Shown: positions 54,571 to 64,000 of the stretch, one piece after another
Layout of the letters: every line of letters begins with the position of its first letter
How positions within the stretch are numbered: position 1 is the first letter of the stretch
Assembly (NCBI GenBank): GCA_005656395.1
Contig: SRSI01000038.1
Coordinates: forward strand, 310,001 to 374,000
Direction: 5' to 3'
From: Strongyloides papillosus
Lineage: Eukaryota > Nematoda > Chromadorea > Rhabditida > Strongyloididae
Length of the DNA: 64,000 nt
The notes under the pieces: model-generated
What the model saw: only the letters and a program-made list of their open reading frames with translations
Database searches by the model: none
Told to the model about the DNA's origin: nothing
Made by a program: the position numbers and the translations under genes

Positions 54571-54860
54571 ATTTCACAAGACGAATCGTATGAAATTGAT
54601 GATAATAATTATGTAGTTTATAAAACGAATCTTATAAACGGTTTTTAGATTGTTTATTTGAAAATACTTTATTTATTGAAGACGAATCTTCAATAATGTG
54701 AATATAAGATATTTAATATCGAAAACGAATCGTCGATATGATTTAATTGATAGTATTGGTATTGACAACTAATCGTCAATACTATTATAACGGTAAATTA
54801 TTCAATTTACTTTTTAAAGTAAATTCGGCAGCAGCAGCAATAGTTGTATTTAAACAACTA
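54571..54860 (-). promoter_or_regulatory. Array of RNA hairpins with near-constant loop in the leader of element E
   Basis: Five perfect or nearly perfect stem-loops at 54571-54596, 54616-54639, 54673-54696, 54716-54739 and 54759-54782. Their loops contain ACGAATC (ACTAATC in the fifth) on the plus strand, that is GATTCGT in the element's RNA sense. The stems are 6-8 bp, each of different sequence yet self-complementary. Two further 7-bp hairpins with other loops lie at 54793-54810 and 54841-54860. Centre spacing is about 43-57 nt. This looks like a packaging, dimerisation or protein-binding array in the RNA leader. Confidence 0.8.
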
Positions 54861-55181
54861 AACGGTAAAAAGAAAAGAATGTGTCAGACTTGAAATTTTC
54901 TTTCTTTTTATACGCCGCATCAACCCCACCTTTTTTCTCCGTATTTGGGGCGCGCCTGCATAAACTAGATTATCATTTGGCAAACTTACTTGATGGGCTT
55001 ATCTGGTTTCACGGAAGGCGGTGGTTGACGGAATTCGTTCTCTTTTTGAACTTTTCTAGACATCCTTGAGAGATTGATCTTTCCGAAGATCATACTATAC
55101 TAATGAATTTTTATGGTAGCGGTTTTCTTCCACGTCATCGAGATCTGGCAGCCGTAGACAGATTGCTCCATCTACTCGCCA

Positions 55182-55203
55182 CCAGATCTCGGTGGAACCT
55201 CCA
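55182..55203 (-). promoter_or_regulatory. Primer-binding site of element E (glutamine tRNA) within a stem
   Basis: On the minus strand TGGAGGTTCCACCGAGAT directly follows the LTR; 18 bases are complementary to the glutamine tRNA 3' end. Its inner part GAGATCTGG pairs with a complementary 9-mer at 55140-55148, so the site lies partly in a stem. Confidence 0.85.
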
Positions 55204-55304
55204 TGTTAACAAAATATGAAAGAATGAATTTATTTAATAAGAAAGAACAACTGAGAAAGTTAAAATAGTAAGTTTATATACACATACTTTGGTGGGTGTG
55301 AACA
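55204..55304 (-). repeat. 5' LTR of element E
   Basis: 101 bp on the minus strand, TGTTCACACC...TTTTGTTAACA, with a TATATAAAC box. It is defined by TG..CA ends and by the abutting primer site. No second copy is in the window, so the outer end is inferred. Confidence 0.65.
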
Positions 55305-55661
55305 AAATAGGTTGTAAAATAATTCATTAATCAAAAAATGTACCAAATTGCTTTAACATTTATATTATTTTTAAAGTAAAAGAAAAATGATAATTTTTTT
55401 TCGTATTATTTGATAATCTTTATTAGGTAAAGAAAAGGAGGTCGAAAAAGTATAATATAAACAAAAAAGCATATATTATTAAAAGAGTATTTTGTGATTC
55501 TTGTCATTTGTTACCTTCAGTAAAAGAGATGGATCATTAATAAAATATTTATGTTTTTCACTCATTTAAAGAAAATAACTACACTTTCCATTTATAATAA
55601 CTTATTTATTTTTATACATATAATAAAAATGTTATGAATAAACAAAGAACATAATAATAAA

Positions 55662-55795
55662 TGTGTGATATTATAAACTAATGGAAATAATAACACTAAG
55701 TAAAATATGTAAAAAATGTTTATTTAGGTAAAAGAGACGCTTTAAATAGTACAAAAAAGGATGATTGTACCAAATCATCAAACAAATATGTAACA
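55662..55795 (-). repeat. Solo LTR of the element C family, inverted
   Basis: 134 bp, reverse complement of 36770-36903 with about five or six differences. Flanking pentamers (ATAAA and CACTT) do not match, so no target duplication is visible. Confidence 0.85.
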
Positions 55796-56688
55796 CACTT
55801 TTTTAACGAATTTGATGAAAGACCGTTTTTTAGTTTGCCTTTATTCTATTTCACTATTAAAAAAAAATTTAACCTATTGATGCACATTATTCAAATCAAA
55901 ACATTACAGTACAATTTTTTAGCTTTTCATATATTTTGAAAGAACAACTTTTTTATGGCCAAAACTTTAATTAAAGCTCTCAGATTGACTTTTGTAATCA
56001 TTTTAATTGATTTACATCGGCCACATTTCTAATGTTAAATTTACATCTGTATTTTTAGTATGTAACACCCACATCGTTTTATTTTTACTGAATTTAAATA
56101 TTCAATTAAAATAACATTATAAGTATCATAGCAATTCTCAAGTTAAACAAACGATATAGCATTATATGATCTAAATCTAAAATAAATCATGTGTATCTAA
56201 TGAATTAGATATAAAAAATTTGAACTTATAGATTTCAATGATTATTGCAATTATTTCACAGCATTTTCTTACCAAGGTAAAAAAAATTAAAGTTTATTTA
56301 ATTTTAATCATTGTTCCATTTTCTAAATAATTTAATTAATATTACAAAGCATAATTGCTTGAATTACATAAAATATATAGCTATTTAATCTGATCAAGAA
56401 TAAAATAATTTCTTATATTCGATTGTTATTTAATGAATAAGTATTAGAAATTGTTTTAAGTACATTTAAAACACAAATTTATTGCAAGATACATTTGACA
56501 GATTAAAAAATCATTGTATCTTTTTCATTAATGCACTATTAATAACCAAATTTAGCAAATATTTTCGTAGAAAAAATTGTAAATAAATTTAAAAATTGAA
56601 TATTTAAATGTGATTTGATGAACCCTTTAGTATAATATAATTTTATTATAAGAGCATTCAAATTATTTAGAAAGTTTTTAAATTAGAG
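55796..56688. other. AT-rich spacer upstream of the secreted-protein gene
   Basis: No gene. The last ~120 bp share sequence with the upstream region of the paralogue at 59024, so they probably include the promoter. Confidence 0.5.
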
Positions 56689-57234
56689 ATGTATTGTGGT
56701 TTAAAAATTTTCTGTTGTATACTTTATGTACTACATTTTGTGGAATGTCAAATAGTTACATTTTACTACACTTCTGGTCATCATAAAAGAAAACATGTCT
56801 ATAAATTTAAAACAGAAACTTACTATTCCAAAAGGGCAGTGGCAATTGCTATTGTAAGAGACTCCCAAGATTATTCACCTTGTTGCTTATATATGCAAGA
56901 ACTCAAATATGAAGCATTTTCAAGGACTTCTAGAAATAATAGATATCCTCAACCTGAACCCGTACTAGCTTATCAAAAACTAGAAATGTATCGAGAACGC
57001 TGCAGTTTTAAGGACAGTTGTCCTTCAAAGCACGATATTAATGTATATTATAGATCTGGATTAGTATTATACGAATGTAATGGAAGAATCTTTCGTTCAT
57101 TTAATAATGCAAAACTTTATGCAAGAAGAGGAAGTAGAAGATACTATAAACAAGGCATGGACAGTAAAATATTTTTTATGAATCAGCAATATCGTTCTCT
57201 TACTAAAAATGGAAAAGTACAGTCAAAGCTCTAA
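56689..57234 (+). CDS. Secreted cysteine-containing protein, unknown family
   Basis: 181 codons without an intron. Residues 1-20 form a signal peptide ending near VEC|Q. The mature part is basic and has a PCCLYMQE motif, a KLEM segment, two further cysteines about 5 residues apart and a YECNG motif. A paralogue follows 1.8 kb downstream in the same orientation. The mixture of a signal peptide, basic charge and SGLVLYEC..R.FN-type spacing faintly recalls small secreted ribonuclease-like folds, but no catalytic set can be assigned. An extracellular role is inferred. Confidence 0.72.
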   Translation: MYCGLKIFCCILYVLHFVECQIVTFYYTSGHHKRKHVYKFKTETYYSKRAVAIAIVRDSQDYSPCCLYMQELKYEAFSRTSRNNRYPQPEPVLAYQKLEMYRERCSFKDSCPSKHDINVYYRSGLVLYECNGRIFRSFNNAKLYARRGSRRYYKQGMDSKIFFMNQQYRSLTKNGKVQSKL

Positions 57235-59023
57235 TTAATGAGATAAAACGAAGTTAATTTTTTAATTATATATAAATTTTGTCGATGAGTTCAAATAAGT
57301 GCTACATTTAAATATATTTATAAAAAACTATTTATATATTATTTAAGTACTTCTATAAATGTATATTTACTTGTATTTTATATTTTAATTCAGTTTAAAT
57401 TATTGATTAAATTGTTAGTATTACTGAAGTTATAAACACTATAGCAAGAGTTTATCACCTTAAATATTACTATCAAACATGTTTTATTTGTATAATAGTA
57501 ATTAGTTTTTATATCAGAAGGATATAATTATTTCACAATTTTTTTTGCAGAGTTTTCAAAAATATTTTTTTGGTTTTATTTCACTTGCTTTGTTACATGC
57601 AACCTTATTTTAAAATTTAGGTTTAAAATATACATATAAAGTTTTTAAGTAATATAAATTAAAAAAATTTTGTTGCCATTCCTTGTTTAATTTTTCAACT
57701 CAGCCTCACTTCTCTCGTATAATTTTAAATTATTGTTGAAATATTGCTTAAAAGAAAGTTAACAAAAGTTCCGGAACATTTTTATTTTTTATTGATTAAG
57801 GTTTTTGATTTTAATTTTGAATATTTAAACTTTACACCTTTATACTTCAGTTTACCCATATTAGATCTGCAATCTAAAATTATGTGATATTGTAACAAGA
57901 TAATATTGCGTAGTTGTTTGATTCTTGATTAGAAATTTCATGAACTGTCCTTCTAAAATACAAATAATTAACTATTTTTAACAATAAATTCGCTTTTAAG
58001 AGCTAAGAAAAAGTAATTAACCTTTATTAAGAATTTATGATTAATGTGAATGAATAGATATATTTCTTAAAGTAGACAAATTATTATAAAGGGGATTATA
58101 ATCATAACTTTAATGTACCCAAAGTGATTATTAATAATTGAAAATATACAGTTTCCCATAAAAGCTGAAAATCTTACTTAAATCAAAGCAGATTTGATAA
58201 TTGACAAAAAAGTTAAATGAAAACGATATTAGGTTATCATTGCATATGAAATAAAAATACTTTTTTCAATCAAATATCATATTTGATGAATGAGAAAACA
58301 TTACTTGAAGTTGAATTTATCTAAGAATTTTATGAAAGGGGCTGTCTATCTCAACAATGTTTAAAATAGATTAGTTTAATTATATTTACAATAATTGTAT
58401 GTTTTTTTAATGTTTAAAGTATAAAATAGTTGATATATTTGGTATTGTATGAATGATTTTTTTAATAAATAAATTTTTTTAAAATTAAAAAAAACTAAAT
58501 ATAGTGGTACTACCAAAAAATGTGATTATGTGGATAAAAAAAGTTCTTACATAAAATAGTTATTGTATTGGGACTCTAAAACATCATAGAATAATCTAAT
58601 AATATAATTTTTTTATCAAATCTATTTTTAAAATATCTGTAAAGAAAATAATTTTACTTAATAAAAACGTACTTAAAGTTAAAAATAAACTAAAAAATCT
58701 TCAACTATAAAATCAATTTTTTTATAACAAACGTGGATAAATGACTTTTGAATATAATTCATATGTTTAATTTACAATAAACTATTTCAGTTTAACACTT
58801 TTTGATCATTAAACTAATATCATATACAAATAGTCAAAAATAGGTGTAATTGCAAATATTTTCTTTGAAATTAAAATTATTCCTAATAAATTTAGTAATT
58901 GATTTTGTAAAAAAAATTGTAAATAAAAATTGAAATGTTTATATATGATTTGATTAATCTGGTTGTAGTTAATAACTTCTTTATAGGAGTATTAAAACTA
59001 TTTAGAAATTTTTTGAATGAGAA
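57235..59023. other. AT-rich spacer between paralogues
   Basis: Nothing coding is recognised. The ~120 bp before 59024 resemble the region before 56689, showing that the duplication included upstream sequence. Confidence 0.5.
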
Positions 59024-59584
59024 ATGTATTTTAATTTTTAAATTTTCTGTTGTATACTTCTTACATTACAACTTGTGAAGTGTCAAACTATTACAATTTC
59101 CTACTTTTCTAAGTATATTAGAAAAAGGCACTTTTATATGTATAAAATGGGAAATTACCTTACCAAAAGTGATGTAGCGGACGCAATTTTAAAGGACTAC
59201 GCAAATTATCCACCCTGTTGCTTATATATGCAAGAAATTAGATTTGAAAAAGATCCCAAGACTAATATGTCACCTAGATTTTTTCCACCTGAACAAATAA
59301 ATGCTATTAAAAAATTAGAAATGAGCCAAACACATTGCAACTTTAAGAATAGTTCCCGTTCAAAGTATCAAATAAAAGTACATTTTTTAGCTGGATTAGT
59401 ATATTACGAATGCAATCGAAAAATGTTTCGTTCATTATATAATGCGAAAAATTATGCAAGGGGGAGACAAAACAGGCATATATATTTTGGTGGTAAAAAA
59501 AGCGTCATTTTTAATAAAAATGATCCTCCTTATTATGTTAACGAAACAAATAGGAAGGTCCGAAGACGCTCAAAATCAATTTAA
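59024..59584 (+). pseudogene. Paralogue of the 56689 gene with a stop in the signal peptide
   Basis: The ATG at 59024 aligns with the start of the first gene, but codon 6 is TAA where the first has a lysine codon. The rest of the signal peptide and all of the mature part remain open to 59584. Conserved points are PCCLYMQE, KLEM, one cysteine and YEC; one cysteine of the first copy is Ser here. The next in-frame ATG (59138) would give a protein without a signal peptide. Otherwise little decay is seen, so the loss is recent or the stop is bypassed. Confidence 0.72.
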
Positions 59585-61191
59585 TAGGTTTTAACAAAGC
59601 AATTTTTTTATTAACTATAAATATGGTCGATAAGTTTAAATAACCGTCATATTTAAGTTTTTCAAGCAAAAAAGTATTTATTTATTGTTTAAAAATTTTT
59701 GTAAATGCACAATGATTTTTATCTTATATTTTAGTTTAGCTAAAATGATTAAATACTTTAATTTCACAATAATGTTGTAAAATTTTAATATATTTAATAA
59801 AAAATTTTTACATATTTATTTTTCATATAACATTTTAATTCATATAAAATAGAACTTAACAGATTCCTTTACTCTGGCATTATCTAGAACCGACGAAAAA
59901 GTTGACTAATTTCTTATCAAAATACAATTTTAATATAATTTTTGACAAAATTCAATTTTAGAGCTTGAAGTGAAAACTTTTTTAACAGTCAATACAATTA
60001 ATTTTAGTAAAATATTTTTACAACATACGGAAGAAGTTATGATGTCAATAAACATAACATATCACTATTATTATATAATGCATATTGTTATCCTATAGAT
60101 TGTGGCATTTTTTAGCATGATTATTTAATATAATTAATAAAATATGAGTACATGTGATTTTTAAATTATGTAACCATGATAATTAAATAATATCACATAT
60201 CCTCTTTGTAATTTGTATAACTTCAATTTACTGCACTTTTTAGCCATAACTTTCTGATGCTAAAGCACGGAAGTAGTGTAAATACATTTATTATACTTTA
60301 TGACTTCAAAAATGCTATAATGTAACTCTGTCTACCAGTAATTTATGTAATATTTTAAAAAATCGATATAAATGTTAATCGATCCAAAAATGATTTTTTT
60401 AATTAGTGAGATGGAAACATTAATAAAGATAGCGAAAAGTATGCCAATAGACATTTAAGTCATAATAAAGGTCTTTTGAGGTTTTTGCCTCGTAAATAAA
60501 CACATTTATCGATTAGAGATAAATAACGAAAGACAATCACCAAGCAGCAAAATATATCATCATTTATCTAAGTTTAGATATATTTAAGAACTTAATCTAT
60601 GAGTGGCTCATGGACCTTCCGAGAATCAATTAAGCATTTCCTCTTTACCCAGTTACGATATAATAATAAAAGTTTTTTTGGATTGATTAGCTGATAGAAA
60701 CAGAAAGTGGATACACAAAATAATTCAGTTGAGAAAAAAATCATGTTTTTGTCGGTTTAGAAAATTCAAGTTATCACTAGGCTTAGTACTAAAAAAAATG
60801 TCTATATTTAGCATGATAAAGATGTCCTAATATATTACCATTTTTGTCATTTGATAAGAACCTCACTTTCGATTAATACCATTTGCTATAAAAAAATTAA
60901 ATGAAAATATCTTGAGATAACTACCAGCTTTCTTTCATTTAAAGAAATTGAAATTCAACGTAATATGTTGGATACATACGTGTTTAGGATTAAAAAAATT
61001 CTGATAAAGCTAAAATATAAATTTCCCTTTTTAAGGTATATTTTTTAGATATTGGTTAACCAGATTAATACAAAATTTTTCTTTTGAAATCTTTATGAAT
61101 ATAAAAAAATTTAACAATAACAATAAAGCAAATAACGTTACTTTTCAATGGTTTTGTCAAAGAGGTAAGAAATTTTTGTACCTGAACTGTA
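59585..61191. other. AT-rich spacer, no gene seen
   Basis: No ORF of note, repeat or RNA gene could be supported. Confidence 0.5.
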
Positions 61192-62154
61192 CATACGAAA
61201 AATAAAAAGGACAAATTTTGACAATTCTATCTATAATGCAAAAAAATGTCCCACCATTTTAAAAAATTGAATATTATTCAAATTTTAAAAATATCAAGCG
61301 ATAGTAAAAATTTTAAAACGACGCAAAATATTAAGTTGTCGTATACATTTTTCCGTTTTTTTACAAAAATATATATGTTTGACTTTTTAAATTAATGTGG
61401 CTTTTTTAAATTTTGATATTTTTATAACATTATGCTCATTTTAGATCCCAACTTGTTTTTTATCTTTATTTTATAAAATATATTATTAAAGTTAATTCTG
61501 TTTGAAGTTATAAATGTTTAAATAAAAATTACTAATTTAAACAATTTACTAACAACAATAAGTTTAGAAATTTAAAAATTTTCTAACAATAATAATGTGA
61601 AAAGTAATAATTTTTTACTCACATAAAAAGTAATTAATTAGAAATTTTATTTTAGTTTTCGTTCTTATTTTAAATTAAAATATGTAAAAGTTATTATTTT
61701 TACTATAAATAAAAATCCATATTATTTATAGCTTTTAATAAGTTTAATTTTTAAAGATGATCTTTAAAGACATTATAAAAAAAATTTAGACTATTAAATA
61801 TGAAAATTTCATATAAAATATAATTTAATGATAACTCGAACTATTGAAACATAAAAAAAATGTACTGTAATATGTTAGAAATGTTTTTTATGAAAGTGTT
61901 TGTAATTTTACTTAAAATTAAATTCTAACCTTGTATTTTAAAATGTATTGTAGAAAGCAACTTAAGTTTTAAAATAGAAAAAATCTACTAAAAAGTAGAA
62001 ACATATTTTAATAATCCTCTTGTTATTGTTTTAATTTTTATTTACGAAATAATTGCGATAAAATTAGTCGCAAATCAAGAAAATTCAAATTTTTTTAAGT
62101 GGGACAAATTTGTTACATTTTATGCAAACCTGTGTTCTTTTTATTTTTTGTGTG
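61192..62154 (+). mobile_element. N1 non-autonomous element, uninterrupted 963-bp copy
   Basis: TA at 61190-61191 and 62155-62156. Ends read CATACGAAAAATAAAAAGGACA and the inverse of CACACAAAAAATAAAAAGAACA. It matches 32468-34141 along its length except for that copy's nested insertion. No ORF. It is the best reference copy of the family here. Confidence 0.87.
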
Positions 62155-62416
62155 TAAATTTCAGAATTTGATTCTGAAAATTTGCATGTATATAGATTCC
62201 ATTACGAGAAATTGTAATCCAAAATAAAAATTGCAAAAATCTTGCTCCATCATGGAGAAAAGTGAATCCAAAGTGCCAAAAATGATACAAATTTTGAATT
62301 AATAGACGCGCCGTGTTTTAACAAAATATATCACACAAATTAGTATGTGTGTGTAAAAATTTGATCTTGACCAACCCAACTAAAGTAAGAAGTACCAAAC
62401 CAAGGTTAAATAAAAT

Positions 62417-62848
62417 GGCTCATAGGACACTCAGCTAAAATATTTTTACCGTTTGGTAAAGTGTAACCGTAATTTAATTTTACGGTAAACAAATTTAATA
62501 AAAATGACTAAAAGTACAATAATGAGAACATCTTTTAGTTAAATAAAAGGTATTTTACATTAAAGTAATTGGTGGACTTCTTTATTGAGTAAGAAGTTTT
62601 CTATAAGAAAAAAACATTTTAAAGTTGATTGCATACTTAATTGTAATTTTTGATCACAATCATTATAAATCATACATTTTTAAGATATTTTCCCTCTTTT
62701 TTTTTCTAAAACTTGAAGTAATAATCATAATTTTAACATTTAATTTATCATGTATCACTAATTCAAATTAAATTAAATTTGTATGTATATACACAAAATT
62801 ACACTTTGCCAAACGGTAAAAATATTTTAGCTGAGTGTACCCCGAGCC
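62417..62848. mobile_element. 432-bp inverted-repeat element with 8-bp target duplication (hAT-like MITE)
   Basis: Terminal inverted repeats of about 50 bp (GGCTC...CACTCAGCTAAAATATTTTTACCG) and perfect 8-bp duplications AATAAAAT at 62409-62416 and 62849-62856. An 8-bp duplication is typical of hAT transposases. No coding capacity. Confidence 0.87.
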
Positions 62849-62856
62849 AATAAAAT

Positions 62857-63669
62857 ATTTACCAACGAATAGTCAATTTCATCGTGCGCTGTGCGGCATC
62901 CAAGCTCCAATGAAGTACTTCATAAGGCTTTAGATTTCACGACGAATGTTCTGAAGTTAATTTTTAGAGGATTTTTTTTTGAGGAAATTGAAATAAGATG
63001 AATCTGAAAGTGAAGATTTTCGTGGCATTTTTTCTACTTTAGAGTTATCGGTTGCGTTTTTTTCTTATGTAAATCTACTTTTTTCAACATATGAGAAGTT
63101 AAAAATTTTTTTTAAAAATAAAAATTTACTTAAGAGATCTAGAAATAATTAAATAACATAATTGAAAAGATGCACGTTTAAACAACTAATTTAGCAATTT
63201 ATATTATTGACATTGATAATTACAAAGTTTTTAGATTATTCCACTTATTTGTAACGAAAAATAATGAAAATAAATAACCATATCAAAAACCTAGGTTTTT
63301 GTTTTTTAAAGAACTTTTATATCTTAATATATTATACGCGCACCTAAATGAACAAAATAAATTTTGCGAACTTTAAAGGATGAAAATAAATTTTGATTCC
63401 TATAATATCACTCATCTGTATAAAAGTAGCGTCGTCTAGTGACTTAGATAATTATCGTTTATTATTAAATCGAAGCTGTGCAATTTTCATTTGATTTTTT
63501 AGTTTAATTTAATGATAACAAATATGTGTTCTATTGTTGGAAAAGAAAATGGATTTTAATATATTTATAACAATATTAAGAGTGTATAATGTTAATAAAA
63601 TATGATAATTAAAAACTAATTTTATTCTTATCAACAGTAAATGGATATTGTGGAAACTTATTATGATAT
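62857..63669. other. AT-rich stretch, no gene recognised
   Basis: Contains a slightly GC-richer patch at 62880-62960 and a TATAAAAG box near 63420, but no convincing exon follows. Confidence 0.4.
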
Positions 63670-63997
63670 ATAATTTCATGTACACACAAAACCTAAACAT
63701 GTCTTTTAGACCAATACGATTTATGTGAAAAAAGGGCTATATTCGATAGTATTTTGAGGCCTAGGTTTTTTACCCGTTTTGCAAACACATTCTAGGTCAT
63801 TTTGCATGTTAATTCTATCTTATTTTGCATATACAAAACGAGGTAAAATGTGTAATCAAAATGAGGAAGAATCCACATACAAGATGAGTTAGAATGTAGT
63901 ATATGGTTTACCCCCAATTTGTAAGTTTCATAGTTTTGTAATTATTATAATTAATTAAAAGATTTTAAAAACTTTTTTTTGATAAATTAAAAAAGAT
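63670..63997 (-). repeat. Dispersed repeat R, copy 2 (inverted relative to 21697-22015)
   Basis: Collinear with the reverse complement of copy 1 over about 300 bp, including the internal AAAATGAG/CTCATTTT units. It probably extends beyond the window. Confidence 0.7.
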
Positions 63998-64000
63998 ATT

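Larger units (their letters stand above)
51293..55304 (-). mobile_element. LTR retrotransposon E, 5' part (relative of D, minus strand)
   Basis: Read on the minus strand: a short 5' LTR (55304-55204), glutamine-tRNA primer site, a ~850-nt structured leader and a gag ORF from 54330 that is cut by element D at 51293. Gag layout (Asn/His-rich basic region, hydrophobic segment, coiled coil) matches D, but the sequence is diverged. The pol part is absent from the window. Confidence 0.85.

Noticed and set aside
1..64000. tRNA, rRNA or CRISPR features
   Set aside because: None seen. The only tRNA-like sequences are the retrotransposon primer sites; short repeats lack CRISPR-type spacing.

Overview
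The window is very A+T-rich eukaryotic DNA, apart from transposon coding regions. It has short introns (34, 50 and possibly 26 nt) with GT(A/T)AGT-type donors and TTTTCAG/TTTTTAG-type acceptors, Tc1/mariner and Helitron elements, and Metaviridae (Ty3/gypsy) LTR retrotransposons. Two small genes have an acceptor directly before the ATG. Together these point to an AT-rich animal, perhaps a nematode, but the species cannot be fixed from the sequence. Most of the window is nested or decayed mobile DNA with a few small or broken host genes between.

Left part (1-18.1 kb). A minus-strand gypsy-like polyprotein runs off the left edge. Next is a nearly complete 5.1 kb LTR element (A) with 131-bp LTRs and a 4-bp target duplication. 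From 8795 to 14553 there is a large palindrome: two ~1.6 kb inverted arms each carry the same two-exon secreted-protein gene and part of a TA-flanked non-autonomous element (called N1 here), with two mariner relics in the centre. A third mariner relic and an apparently intact Tc1-like DD34E transposon follow. The Tc1 element sits inside an intron of a minus-strand host gene that continues to about 19.6 kb.

Middle (18-36.8 kb). Here are two small coiled-coil genes, a cluster of broken replication-protein-A/OB-fold-like genes, three tandem-repeat tracts (one with a ~522 bp period), a second N1 element with another inverted-repeat element nested in it, and a broken Helitron Rep gene.

Retrotransposon block (36.8-55.8 kb). 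Three LTR elements are fused. C (plus strand) breaks the Helitron gene. It carries a degenerate native RNase H and a second, cellular-type RNase H after the integrase. D is complete: identical-length 143-bp LTRs differ at one base, one ORF of about 2363 codons holds Gag-Pol with a membrane segment and coiled coil between Gag and protease, and two ORFs lie antisense between pol and the 3' LTR. E (minus strand) is a relative of D whose leader holds an array of hairpins with a near-constant loop. D lies between C and E without a target duplication, so the block is a rearranged chimera. A solo C-type LTR in inverted orientation lies just outside it.

Right part (55.8-64 kb). Two tandem paralogues encode secreted cysteine-containing proteins, the second with a stop in the signal peptide. 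A third full N1 element, a 432-bp element with an 8-bp target duplication, and an inverted copy of a repeat seen near 21.8 kb complete the window.
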